Assembly (NCBI GenBank): GCA_963736325.1
Contig: CAVTOG010000009.1
Coordinates: forward strand, 1-64,000
From: Actinoallomurus sp963736325
Lineage (GTDB): Bacteria; Actinomycetota; Actinomycetes; Streptosporangiales; Streptosporangiaceae
Direction: 5' to 3'
DNA: 64,000 nt
In this document: piece after piece, positions 17,990 to 25,541 of the stretch
Layout of the letters: every line of letters begins with the position of its first letter
Position numbering within the stretch: position 1 is the first letter of the stretch
The notes under the pieces: generated by a model
Database searches by the model: none
What the model was told of the DNA's origin: nothing
Seen by the model: the letters and a program-made list of their open reading frames with translations, nothing else
Made by a program: the position numbers and the translations under genes

Positions 17990-19489
17990 GTGAAAAAGTT
18001 CCGGACGGTGACCGCGATGGCGGTGGCCGCCTTCGTGGCGGCCGCCTGCACAGGAACCCCGAATTCGAAGGCGGCCCCGTCGCCGAAGGGAAACGCGTTC
18101 TTCTACGCGCAGCGGGTCTCCTGGCACGACTGCGGCGGCGGCTTCCAGTGCGGCACCGTACACGCGCCCCTCGACTACGCCCGTCCGGACGGCCAGCGAA
18201 TCACCCTGTCCGTCCTCCGCCTGCCCGCCGAGGGCCAGCGCAAGGGCTCCCTCCTGATCAACCCGGGCGGCCCCGGCGGCTCGGGCGTCGACTTCGTACG
18301 CGACGCGGCCCGCCAGTTCGGCGCCGACCTGCGCAAGAACTTCGACCTGGTCGGCTTCGACCCACGCGGCGTCAACGCCAGCCGCCCGGCCGTACGCTGC
18401 CTGACCAGCAAGGACCTCGACCGCTTCTTCGCCACCGACACGTCGCCGGACGACCCGTCCGAGGTCCAGGACCTGGTGAAGGTCAGCCGTGGCTGGGCCG
18501 ACCAGTGCAAGGAGAAGATCCCGTCCGTCCTGCCGTACGTCGGCACGGTCAACGCGGCCAGGGACATGGACATCCTGCGCTCCGCGGTAGGCGACCGAGG
18601 CCTGACGTACTTCGGCGCGTCTTACGGGACCTACCTCGGCGCCTTCTACGCCGACCTGTTCCCCCATCACGTACGCGCCATGGTCCTCGACGGCGCCGTC
18701 GACCCGAAACTGTCCGGCGACGCCATCAACATCGAACAGGCCAAGGGCTTCGACACCGCCGTAGCGGCCTTCGCTGCCGACTGCGTGAAGACTGTCGACT
18801 GCCCGCTGGGCACGGGCTCCACCCACGCGGCCTTGGCGCGTCTGTCGCACCTGTTCCAGCAGACCGACAAGAAGCCACTGAAGAACAACCTCGGCGACGG
18901 CCGAGTGGTCGACGAGTCGTTGGTAGAACTGGGAGTGGCGGCGGCGCTGTACAACAAGCAGACGTGGCCGATCCTGCGCCTGGCGCTGAAGAGCGCCATC
19001 GAGCAGAACGACGGAACGACGCTGCTGCGACTGGGAGACCTGCTGGTCGAGCGCAACAAGGACGGCTCATACTCGAACCAGAGCGAAGCCAACATGGCCG
19101 TCAACTGCGTGGACAAGCCGTACGCTCGGACGCTGGGCCCATGGCAGGCTGTGGCGGCGAAGGCGAAGAAGGTAGCCCCGCTGTTCGGCCAGTTCGTAGT
19201 GTGGGGAACCCTTCCCTGCGCCTACTGGCCGGCCGTGGTGAAGACCCAGCCGAAGCCACTGCACGCCGTCGGCGCTAAGCCGATCGTGGTGGTGGGAACC
19301 ACCCGAGACCCGGCGACGCCGTACAAGTGGGCGCAAGGCCTGGCCACGGAGCTGAAGTCGGGCATACTGCTGAGCCTGGACGGCGACGGCCACACGGCCT
19401 ACCTGCAAGGCAACCCGTGCATCACCAGCGCGGTCGACCGATACTTGATCAACGGCACACCACCGAAGAAGGGCACGATGTGCCACTGA
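17990..19489 (+). CDS. Lipoprotein alpha/beta-hydrolase, tripeptidyl aminopeptidase (TAP) type
   Basis: 499 residues. The signal peptide ends in a lipobox-like FVAAAC (Cys20), so the enzyme is probably membrane-anchored outside the cell. The oxyanion segment is NPGGPGGSG (about 92-100), followed by GFDPRGVNAS, the nucleophile elbow YFGASYGTYLG, and a late His in DGDGHTAYL. The C-terminal half with paired cysteines (NCVDKP, PCAYWP, NPCITS, TMCH) is the TAP-like domain. Streptomyces relatives remove tripeptides from exported proteins or act as general exported peptidases. GTG 17990 is taken as the start. A TAGGCT box at 17948 would give a leader of about 35 nt. Confidence 0.92.
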   Translation: MKKFRTVTAMAVAAFVAAACTGTPNSKAAPSPKGNAFFYAQRVSWHDCGGGFQCGTVHAPLDYARPDGQRITLSVLRLPAEGQRKGSLLINPGGPGGSGVDFVRDAARQFGADLRKNFDLVGFDPRGVNASRPAVRCLTSKDLDRFFATDTSPDDPSEVQDLVKVSRGWADQCKEKIPSVLPYVGTVNAARDMDILRSAVGDRGLTYFGASYGTYLGAFYADLFPHHVRAMVLDGAVDPKLSGDAINIEQAKGFDTAVAAFAADCVKTVDCPLGTGSTHAALARLSHLFQQTDKKPLKNNLGDGRVVDESLVELGVAAALYNKQTWPILRLALKSAIEQNDGTTLLRLGDLLVERNKDGSYSNQSEANMAVNCVDKPYARTLGPWQAVAAKAKKVAPLFGQFVVWGTLPCAYWPAVVKTQPKPLHAVGAKPIVVVGTTRDPATPYKWAQGLATELKSGILLSLDGDGHTAYLQGNPCITSAVDRYLINGTPPKKGTMCH

Positions 19490-19557
19490 GATTGGGTTCG
19501 CAAGCAGTGCCACGAACCCGGTAGACTCAACGCGCGTCGCACCCTCGGGTGCGACCG

Positions 19558-19633
19558 GCCGCCTTAGCTCAGTCGGCAGAGCGATTCACTCGTAATGAAT
19601 AGGTCATCGGTTCGATTCCGATAGGCGGCTCCA
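19558..19633 (+). tRNA. tRNA-Thr (CGT anticodon), integration target
   Basis: The acceptor stem GCCGCCT pairs with AGGCGGC; the anticodon loop CTCGTAA gives CGU (reads ACG, Thr); the T loop is TTCGATT; CCA is encoded at 19631-19633. A TAGACT -10 box (19522) and a short hairpin (19536-19555) precede it. The 3' half from the anticodon loop is repeated exactly at 41556-41598, so the current 3' end was supplied by the integrated element and restores a complete tRNA. Confidence 0.96.
19589..19631. other. attL (43-bp core inside tRNA-Thr)
   Basis: Identical base for base with 41556-41598. The core runs from the anticodon loop through the discriminator base and the first C of CCA. The flanking bases differ on both sides, which fixes the limits of identity. 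Confidence 0.95.
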
Positions 19634-19638
19634 GGTCA

Positions 19639-19673
19639 AAGGCCCCTTCCGATCACTCGGAAGGGGCCTTTTT
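19639..19673. terminator. Rho-independent terminator after tRNA-Thr and int
   Basis: Arms AAGGCCCCTTCCGA / TCGGAAGGGGCCTT with loop TCAC, followed by TTT on the plus side. It terminates the tRNA transcript and, read the other way, the int operon. Confidence 0.88.
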
Positions 19674-19679
19674 CGTGAG

Positions 19680-19699
19680 TGCCTGACCAACTGCCTGAC
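19680..19699. promoter_or_regulatory. Candidate integrase arm-type site, left
   Basis: TGCCTGACCAACTGCCTGAC: an 8-bp motif TGCCTGAC repeated at 12-bp period. The same 20-bp pattern with A for C at two equivalent positions occurs at 41439-41458 inside the other end. It overlaps the int stop codon by one base. Confidence 0.6.
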
Positions 19700-20865
19700 T
19701 AGGCGCTGCCATTCTCGTTTGGGAAGACGTCGTCCATGGCCTCGGCGCCGGCGAGCAGGACGGGCCGGATCTGGTGCCGGTACACCTTCTCCGTCACGCC
19801 CGTGCCAGCGTGGCCCACAAGTCGGGAGATGTCCTCAAGCCGGACACCGGAGTCGGAGAGCAGCGAGACGAAGCTGTGCCGCATCTCCCGCGGAGTCCAC
19901 TCCTGCGGGTCCAGGTCTGTCTTCACCAGGACGGCCCGGAACGACCGGAGCACGTTGTTTGGGTTGCGCTCCGTCCCAACGCGGGAGGCGAAGACCAGGC
20001 CGTTGTCCCGCCACCTCTTGCCCGCGGCCTTCCGCTCTGCGTCCTGGCGCTCGCGGTGAACCTTCAGCGCCTCCACGCACCTGGTCGGCAGTGCCAGCGT
20101 GCGTCGGGACTTCGGTGTCTTCGTGTCTCCACCGGCCCGCACCGACCGCCACAGCATGATGGACGGCGGCACGGTCGGATCGGCGTCGGGCCTTCCCTCC
20201 AGGTCGACATGCGACCAGGTAAGTGCGCGTAGCTCCTCCGTGCGTGCACCGAGGAGTAGGGAGAGGACGATGTATGCGTACATCGACGTCTCCTGAGCGG
20301 CTGCCAGAACGGCCACGGCCTGGTTGAGCGTGAGCGACTTGGAAGGACGTCCTTTCCTCCCCTTTGGAATATCGCAGAGCAGCACGACATTCCGCTTCAC
20401 CTTGTCCCGAGCTTGAGCGCGTGCCACTGCCCTTTTCAGGATCGAGCGGGCTTGCCGGAGGCTGTCCGTGCTCAGCACGTTGGCCTTTTCCGAAAGCCAG
20501 CGGTCTACATCATCGGCGGAAAGCTCCCGAAGCTTGCGCGCGCCGATGGCGGGAATGATGTGCCCCTCCGCGAGGCTCCGACACTTCTTCCCGGTGGACG
20601 GGTCTCGATTCGATAGTCCGAAGTCGAGCCAGTCACGAACAGTCTGCTTGATGGTGTACATGGTGTCCTCACTGGGGAGTCCGTCGTCGCGGTCGCGGAG
20701 CTTCTCGTGAAGCTTTTTGAGAGCTTTCGTCTTTGACTTGTCACTCGCTGATCGGACGATTCGCTTTCCGGCCGGTGTGTATCCAACAGTGACTTCGGCG
20801 ATCCAGCGTTGGCGGCTTTCGCTCCAACGCAGGCCGCCGTCACCTCTCGGGCGCTGTTTGCTCAC
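19699..20865 (-). CDS. int: Tyrosine recombinase / integrase
   Basis: 388 residues. The N-terminal AP2-like arm-binding domain (RWSESRQRWIAEVTVGYTPAG) is followed by a SAM-like core-binding domain and a C-terminal catalytic domain. Catalytic residues are visible: Arg in GARTEELRALTWSHVDL, the box II segment REMRHSFVSLLSDSGV, the GHAGTGVTE histidine, and the Tyr nucleophile in KVYRHQIRP. This sequence type is common in AICEs that use tRNA genes. The gene ends 68 bp from attL and starts 13 bp after the excisionase stop, forming an int-xis operon. It catalyses insertion into and excision from the tRNA-Thr site. Confidence 0.95.
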   Translation of the reverse strand: MSKQRPRGDGGLRWSESRQRWIAEVTVGYTPAGKRIVRSASDKSKTKALKKLHEKLRDRDDGLPSEDTMYTIKQTVRDWLDFGLSNRDPSTGKKCRSLAEGHIIPAIGARKLRELSADDVDRWLSEKANVLSTDSLRQARSILKRAVARAQARDKVKRNVVLLCDIPKGRKGRPSKSLTLNQAVAVLAAAQETSMYAYIVLSLLLGARTEELRALTWSHVDLEGRPDADPTVPPSIMLWRSVRAGGDTKTPKSRRTLALPTRCVEALKVHRERQDAERKAAGKRWRDNGLVFASRVGTERNPNNVLRSFRAVLVKTDLDPQEWTPREMRHSFVSLLSDSGVRLEDISRLVGHAGTGVTEKVYRHQIRPVLLAGAEAMDDVFPNENGSA

Positions 20866-20878
20866 GTGCGTTCTTTCT

Positions 20879-21094
20879 TCAGGCGGCAGGGGCGGGGGTG
20901 GACTCGTTTTCGAGCAGCGCCACGTACTCGTCGATCGCTGCCGCCGGGATGAGCCGGGTACGGCCTTGCTTGACCGAGCGGAGCCGTCCGTTCCGGAGTT
21001 GTTCGAAGATCACGCTTCGGCTCATGGAGAGTGCCTCCATGGCGTCAGTGATGCGTAGAAGGCGCTTGGCCGTATTGGCGGTAGGTGTGGGCAT
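20879..21094 (-). CDS. xis: Excisionase, AlpA/MerR-like helix-turn-helix
   Basis: 71 residues. The central segment LLRITDAMEALSMSRSVIFE is the winged-helix excisionase motif, followed by GRLRSVKQGRTRLIPAAAI and DEYVALLE, the usual pattern of AICE Xis proteins that bind attP and direct Int towards excision. It is 13 bp upstream of int in the same direction. Confidence 0.92.
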   Translation of the reverse strand: MPTPTANTAKRLLRITDAMEALSMSRSVIFEQLRNGRLRSVKQGRTRLIPAAAIDEYVALLENESTPAPAA

Positions 21095-21145
21095 GCGTGT
21101 GGCTCCTTACTGCCAAGAGGAACTTCGTTCGATTTCCTAAAGCGA

Positions 21146-21411
21146 TCAGCGCCATGATTTGCGAGGTTCTGGAAACGGCTCACGCAGTCCGCGTTCGAGC
21201 GAGCGAGTAACGATTCGGGTTGCGGTATTGTGCGACAGCCCGGCGGTGATGTCGGCGGTCACGAGCTGTTCACTCGCTTGGTCATGCGGTATCCCGGCAC
21301 ATTCGAGAAGCCCGCCGGTTTGGTAGGCGAGAGCGGAAAGTGCGCGTTGGCGACCGTCGCGGAGTTTGGCGAGTTCGGCAGTGCCGCGGTTGTGATGAGC
21401 GTTAGCGTCAT
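21146..21411 (-). pseudogene. Start-less remnant similar to the C-terminus of an AICE primase/replication protein
   Basis: An open minus frame ending with TGA at 21146 reads AELAKLRDGRQRALSALAYQ, then TGGLLECAGIPHDQASEQLV and NTATRIVTRSLERGLREP. The pattern (basic start, LA-x-LGxL, a repeated helix pair, then SxLxxGLR) resembles the helical C-terminal domain of actinomycete prim-pol replication proteins. No ATG, GTG or TTG lies near the beginning of the conserved part. It is probably a relic from an older replication gene, and it resembles the fragment at 21638-21958. Confidence 0.5.
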
Positions 21412-21414
21412 CAC

Positions 21415-21630
21415 ATGAACGAAGAGACGCGTATCGCGCTGAGGAACTATGACTGGCTGGTCCGCAACCGGGGGTTGGACAGGATTGCGCTGGCGTGGGA
21501 GTCCGACACTCTGGTCACCGGAGACACGGGCGGAGAGATCGAGATCTTGTGCGAGCGGGGTTTCACTCCCGCCACCACTGACGCCGGGCTGGCCACTTCT
21601 GTCGAGCCCACAAATGAGCCGCTCTTGTGA
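21415..21630 (+). CDS. Small hypothetical protein
   Basis: 71 residues beginning MNEETRIALRNYDWLVRNRG and ending EPTNEPLL; acidic, with alternating hydrophobic residues (LAWESDTLVTGDTGGEIEIL) suggesting a small beta-rich fold. ATG at 21415 has no strong ribosome binding site. It is the only plus-strand gene in the left part of the element. I do not recognise it; the smooth amino-acid composition favours a real protein. Confidence 0.45.
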   Translation: MNEETRIALRNYDWLVRNRGLDRIALAWESDTLVTGDTGGEIEILCERGFTPATTDAGLATSVEPTNEPLL

Positions 21631-21637
21631 GGTCGGC

Positions 21638-21958
21638 TCAGGCTCGGCGAGCTCGGGGAGACCGTCCTAGTAGGTGCCGCAGCCGTTTGGCTCCGGCGCG
21701 TAGGCCGGACGCGATGGTGCTGCGGGCCTCAGCGGCGGTGTAGGCGCCGGCGGCGATGTGCCCCGCCCCCGCCTGTTCCAGCAGGCTCTCGACCTGATCG
21801 GCGGTGAGTGCGCCTCCGGCGACCAGTTGGCCGAGGGTGATGGCGGCGGTGTAGAGAGCGGCGTTGCGGCGGCCCTTGGCCGCGCCCGTGACGCGTTCTA
21901 CCTCGCGGTTGATTGCGGCGGTCAGAAGGGCGGGCTGTCCGAGGTGCGGGATTCTGCG
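21638..21958 (-). pseudogene. Second start-less remnant of a primase-type C-terminal domain
   Basis: An open minus frame, stop at 21638, reads LLTAAINREVERVTGAAKGR then NAALYTAAITLGQLVAGGAL and STIASGLRAGAKRLRHLL. This is the form of the C-terminal helical domain of AICE prim-pol proteins (GRRNxxLxxAAxxLGQLVAxGxL, then ASGLRAGA). A TGA blocks the frame just upstream at 21959 within the iteron region, and no standard start codon precedes the conserved part. Either a relic cut off by iteron expansion, or a small protein using CTG. Confidence 0.5.
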
Positions 21959-22171
21959 TCACCGCGTCATCTGCGTCACTCGTGTTTCTGACCTGCGGGT
22001 TTCGGTGACGCAGAGGTTTTGGGGTGCGTCATCTGGTGACGCGGGCGTGCGTCAGCAGATGACGCAGATGACGCAGATGACGCGGGATGACGCAGCCGGG
22101 GCCGTTCTGCGTCATCGCTGTAGCGGCAGTTCAGGGGCCGGTTTCTGCCGTTGGATGACGCAGATGACGCA
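21955..22171. repeat. Iteron cluster, candidate replication origin of the element
   Basis: Eleven exact copies of the 7-mer TGACGCA in 217 bp: six direct (22006, 22060, 22069, 22088, 22156, 22165) and five inverted (21955, 21972, 22025, 22048, 22108), plus near copies with G at the last position (22037, 22078). Several are spaced 9 bp apart as TGACGCAGA units. It lies just downstream of the helicase/prim-pol genes, a typical place for an iteron-type origin. Confidence 0.75.
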
Positions 22172-22276
22172 GCGTCTCTTCTCTTAGGAAAAAGAGAAGG
22201 GGGTGCCTGTTGTTGTGTGCCTCAAGGCGTGAAGAAGGAGCCGCTCGCGGGGCGGCCATCGGCGCTGCGACGCAGT

Positions 22277-22323
22277 AAGAAGAGCACCTCCCCCGTGATG
22301 CTGGGGCGGCGGGTGCTCTTCTT
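22277..22323. terminator. Long hairpin downstream of the helicase gene
   Basis: Perfect 12-bp arms AAGAAGAGCACC / GGTGCTCTTCTT enclosing a second CCCC/GGGG stem. It lies 22 bp after the stop of the minus-strand helicase gene and separates it from the iterons. Confidence 0.75.
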
Positions 22324-22344
22324 GCTTGTCCTACTGGTCGGCGG

Positions 22345-23820
22345 TCAGAGCAGTGGGTCTTGCTGGTGTGGTGGTGGGGTCGGGCGGCGGGTCATTTCGA
22401 TGTAGCGGCCTTCTTTGGTGCGGCCCCAGTCGATCAGGACGTCGCGCGCGGCGAGGGTCGGTTGGAGGCGTTTGAGGCGGTCGGAGAGGACTTTGCCTGT
22501 GGTGGGCCAGCCTTTGGGTAGGGGGCGGTAGTCGTCGCCGGTGTACTGGTTGGTGAGGCGGTGCAGCCATTGGGTGGAGGTCATCCGTGTCTGGTCGTCT
22601 GCGGTGAGGTCGGATGCGTGTTTGAGTACGGTCTGCGCGAGGAGGTCGCCTTCGATGACGTCGTCGTTGAGGTCGTCCAGGCTGGTCCGGTAGGCGTTGA
22701 GGGCTTCGAGGCCGGTCGCGGCGTCGAGTTGGGCGCACAGGTGCGCGAAGTCGGCCATGCGTAGATCTGTGGGGATGTCTGCTTCGGCCGCGCGGACCCT
22801 GACGGTGAGGTCGAGGAGGGAGCCGAGGATGGTGGGCAGTGCCTCTTCGAAGTCGCGCCACAGTTCGGCCTCGGTCCGGCGGACACCGGGGCGTTCCAGG
22901 CGGAGCGGGAGGAGGCGTTCGGCGAGGTCGGGTCGGATGACGCCCACGTCGATGCCGGTCAGCAGCAGGGGGCGGCGGTAGCGGGCGCGGACCACGTCGC
23001 CGTCGGTGTACAGGGCGCGCTTGATGGTCTCGGCCCCGGTGACGATGCAGCACATGAGGTCGGATAGGTCCGGGGCCAGATGGGACAGGTTGTCCAGGGC
23101 GGTGACCCATCCGGCCGCCACGGCCGCGATCAGGTTCTCCTCGTCCTTGGGGGCGCGCCGCAGGTCCCCGCTCATGCCCTCGATGATCCTCACGAGCATC
23201 CGGCCGCCGGTGGACTTGCCCGCGCCCTGGGGGCCGGTGAGGAAAGGGGCGGGGACGGGCACGGACGGGCCGAGGCAGCCGATGAGCCAGGCGATGGCCA
23301 GGTGTTCGGTTTGGGCGTTGGCGAAGTTGCACAGCCTCAGCAGCAGATCGATGCCTTTGCCGTTGGTGTCGGTGGCCGGCAGGGGAAGTTCCCCGGTGAG
23401 TTGGGTGCGACGCCAGCAGACCTCGCGGGGGTCGGGGGTGCAGATGTCCCAGCCGGTGGGGTGGATACGGGCGGACTGTCCGTCGCTGCGCCCGAGGTCG
23501 AGCCACGTGGCACCGTCGAATCCCGGTGCGACGCGGATGTGGACGGGCTGTACGTCCTGGGTCATCGCCAGTGCCTCGATCAAGTCCAGCGCTTCCTTGA
23601 GGGCGGTTCCGTTGAACACGCCGTGCCCGTCGTTGAAAAGGCCGACCATGAGTTCCTGGCGGTGGCTGCCCGAGGTGCCCTGTGAGCGGATCGGACGTGC
23701 CACGGGGTGGTCGTTCTTCTGCGCGAACACGGTCCCGTCGGCGGTACGGAAGTACCGGAAGTGCGCTTGCGCGTAGTCGGTGATGACCTCGCGGGCCGGA
23801 GTCTTGTCCTCATCAGCCAT
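22345..23820 (-). CDS. AICE replication ATPase/helicase-like protein
   Basis: 491 residues from ATG 23820, two bases after the primase stop, so the pair is coupled. An N-terminal domain (about 1-90, RYFRTADGTVFAQKNDHPVA) resembles the leading part of phage and plasmid primase-helicases. The P-loop GPQGAGKSTGG is at about residues 194-204; a Walker B-like hydrophobic stretch with an acidic residue follows (GWVTALDNLSHL), then a sensor segment PLLLTGIDVGV and ALPTILG. The C-terminal third is helical with a DNA-binding look (TSTQWLHRLTNQYTGDDYRP). Role inferred: origin melting or unwinding with the prim-pol. Confidence 0.78.
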   Translation of the reverse strand: MADEDKTPAREVITDYAQAHFRYFRTADGTVFAQKNDHPVARPIRSQGTSGSHRQELMVGLFNDGHGVFNGTALKEALDLIEALAMTQDVQPVHIRVAPGFDGATWLDLGRSDGQSARIHPTGWDICTPDPREVCWRRTQLTGELPLPATDTNGKGIDLLLRLCNFANAQTEHLAIAWLIGCLGPSVPVPAPFLTGPQGAGKSTGGRMLVRIIEGMSGDLRRAPKDEENLIAAVAAGWVTALDNLSHLAPDLSDLMCCIVTGAETIKRALYTDGDVVRARYRRPLLLTGIDVGVIRPDLAERLLPLRLERPGVRRTEAELWRDFEEALPTILGSLLDLTVRVRAAEADIPTDLRMADFAHLCAQLDAATGLEALNAYRTSLDDLNDDVIEGDLLAQTVLKHASDLTADDQTRMTSTQWLHRLTNQYTGDDYRPLPKGWPTTGKVLSDRLKRLQPTLAARDVLIDWGRTKEGRYIEMTRRPTPPPHQQDPLL

Positions 23821-23822
23821 GG

Positions 23823-24683
23823 CTACAGTCCCAGCCTGGTGCGGGCGTTGGCCCACGCGTCGGTGCAGTGCCGCAGGGATTCACCTTTGGCCTGTGCGGC
23901 GGTGAACAGCCTGGTGATGTGCGCGTCGGTGAGGCAGCCGCATCGGCCGTGGGCGGACAGTACGGCGAGGAACGTCCGGTACACGGTGGTGTGAACCGCG
24001 CTGGTGGCCTGGGTGATGCGCTGCTCGGCCATGGCGATGCCACGGCCCAGGAAGGCGGGCGTGCGATGACAGCAGTGCCCGCCCCCGGCGAGCGCGGGCA
24101 TCGTTACGGCAGGCCCCGCAGGCCGGACCGTGGAAGGCTTGTTCAGGACCAGCGCACGTACGACACCAGGCAGATCAGTCATGGTGCCGGTTCCCCGGCC
24201 ACGCCACCGCGCGTAGGACATGAGCGACTTGATGTCGACCCCGGGCCGCACGGCGTTCGCGGACTGCATCGCACCCCGGTAGATCCAGTGCTCGCCGCGC
24301 GTCGTGGCAACGGTGCGGGTGGCGGGCAGGGTCGCGCGGGCCCATGTGAGGGCTGCGGCGTTGTCGAGGTCGACCACGGTCAGCCCGCCTCCGCCGGGGT
24401 GGTACGCGACCGCTGCGGCCTGCCGCCATGCCGGGGCCCACGCGGGCGAGGTGAGGACGTCGGGGTCGATGGTGGCCGCAGCCCACGCGTGGCAGGGGGC
24501 GGGGCACTGGCAGGGGCCCGCACTCTTCATGTTCGGGCGTCCGCCGCAGGCGCCGTTCGCGCACGCGCGGCAGTTCCCGAACGGCACCTTCCCTGCCCGC
24601 AGGGGCAGCGGCGGCACACCGGCCGCGGCGAGGTCCAGCGCGGTGCGCAGGTGACTCCCGTCCGGGATGATTCCGGTGGTCAT
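23823..24683 (-). CDS. Bifunctional primase/polymerase (prim-pol) replication protein
   Basis: 286 residues from ATG 24683, which has AAGGGA eight bases upstream. It starts LRTALDLAAAGVPPLPLRAGKVP, the usual opening of the archaeo-eukaryotic primase-like prim-pol domain. A Cys-rich insert (CRACANGACGG, CQCPAPCHAW) may bind zinc. The catalytic acidic pair is in GLTVVDLDN (about residue 100) and the nucleotide-contact strand is GEHWIYRG. The C-terminus has helices like those in the two remnants near the iterons. The frame stays open far upstream of this ATG, but the extra part lacks similarity. It synthesises primers for element replication (family knowledge). Confidence 0.82.
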   Translation of the reverse strand: MTTGIIPDGSHLRTALDLAAAGVPPLPLRAGKVPFGNCRACANGACGGRPNMKSAGPCQCPAPCHAWAAATIDPDVLTSPAWAPAWRQAAAVAYHPGGGGLTVVDLDNAAALTWARATLPATRTVATTRGEHWIYRGAMQSANAVRPGVDIKSLMSYARWRGRGTGTMTDLPGVVRALVLNKPSTVRPAGPAVTMPALAGGGHCCHRTPAFLGRGIAMAEQRITQATSAVHTTVYRTFLAVLSAHGRCGCLTDAHITRLFTAAQAKGESLRHCTDAWANARTRLGL

Positions 24684-24772
24684 GCTGTGGTCCCTTCGGG
24701 CAGGGGGCGGGCGGCGGTGAGGTCGGTGTAGGCGTTCATCGCGCGTGCGCTCCGTGGGTTCGGGTTGCTCAT
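24680..24772 (-). CDS. Possible 30-residue leader peptide overlapping the prim-pol start
   Basis: ATG 24772 to TGA 24680 encodes MSNPNPRSARAMNAYTDLTA and ten more residues. Its stop overlaps the prim-pol ATG as ATGA, so it could couple translation. The ribosome binding site is weak (AAGGG at 13 bases). Confidence 0.35.
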   Translation of the reverse strand: MSNPNPRSARAMNAYTDLTAARPLPEGTTA

Positions 24773-24986
24773 ACCGCAGGCCCTTGCTGCCGCCTCCGCC
24801 TCCGCGTTTGTTGATCTGCCGGGTGCGGACACCGAACGGCTTGAGCGCCCACACCCCGCCCCGGTCGATCTCGTACCCGTCCGGGGTCGCGTAGCGGGTG
24901 GGGAGGCCGGCGATGCCGAGCGCGTTGCCGGCGGCGGTGTCGCGGGCGGGGGCGGGCTGCGGCTGGCGATCGTTGGTGCCCGTCAA
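24773..24986 (-). pseudogene. Fragment resembling the start of a DUF927/DUF3631-type helicase domain
   Basis: An open minus frame from TTG 24986 (AAGGAC ten bases upstream) reads GLPTRYATPDGYEIDRGGVW then ALKPFGVRTR before running into Gly-rich sequence. GYE-x-DRxGVW is like the first strands of DUF927/DUF3631 helicases found in AICE and plasmid replication genes. It continues open into the prim-pol frame. Either a relic or an N-terminal extension of prim-pol; I favour relic. Confidence 0.35.
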
Positions 24987-25110
24987 CAGGTCACCGTCCT
25001 TCCGTTGAACACCGCACGGAGGCGGCCTTGTACGCAGGTCTTGCGCAAACGCCGAGCTGGGCAGGGCCCGGCCATCACGGTCGGGCCCTGCCCAGTTCGA
25101 GGGAGAGGGG

Positions 25111-25491
25111 TCAGTACTGGTAGGGGCGGTGGAGGGCGTTGACGATGTCGCCGAGGGCCCGGCCGGCGGTCTCGATGCCATCGCGGACCGGGGTGAGCAT
25201 GTCCGCGTCGGAGATCCGGCCCTCCAGATCGATGGCGTCGAAGATCGCGGCGACGTGGGCGAGGGTTTCGTCGAGGAGGGCGACGAGGGCGGTCAGGTGG
25301 GAGCGGCGGATCTCAACGGTCTGGGCGGGCACGTCCCCGAGCCGGTCAGGGGCGGTGGAGATGGTGAACAGGCTCATGGACAGGATCACGTCGGCGATGT
25401 TGGGTGCCTCGTCGGTGAGGCGGTCGATGATCTGCCTCAGGGCGGACTCGTCGAGGTCGAGGGTGGAAAGCGCAGAGGCGTACTCAGACAT
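25111..25491 (-). CDS. Hypothetical AICE protein
   Basis: 126 residues, starting MSEYASALSTLDLDESALRQ. It is acidic, leucine-rich and all-helical in appearance, with heptad-like spacing (LTALVALLDETLAHVAAIFD), so an oligomerising or adaptor protein is likely. AAAGGG lies seven bases before ATG 25491. It sits 50 bp after the translocase gene and between the transfer and replication blocks. No function recognised. Confidence 0.7.
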   Translation of the reverse strand: MSEYASALSTLDLDESALRQIIDRLTDEAPNIADVILSMSLFTISTAPDRLGDVPAQTVEIRRSHLTALVALLDETLAHVAAIFDAIDLEGRISDADMLTPVRDGIETAGRALGDIVNALHRPYQY

Positions 25492-25541
25492 GCAGGGTTC
25501 CCTTTCGAGGGTCGAAACGGTGATCAGCGGAGTAAGGCCGG

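Noticed and set aside
21729..21962. 77-codon minus-strand frame starting within the iterons
   Set aside because: Arg-rich nonsense composition; another frame of the same strand has the primase-like pattern.
21955..22171. CRISPR array
   Set aside because: The repeats are only 7 bp, occur in both orientations and have irregular spacing without unique equal-length spacers; iterons fit better.
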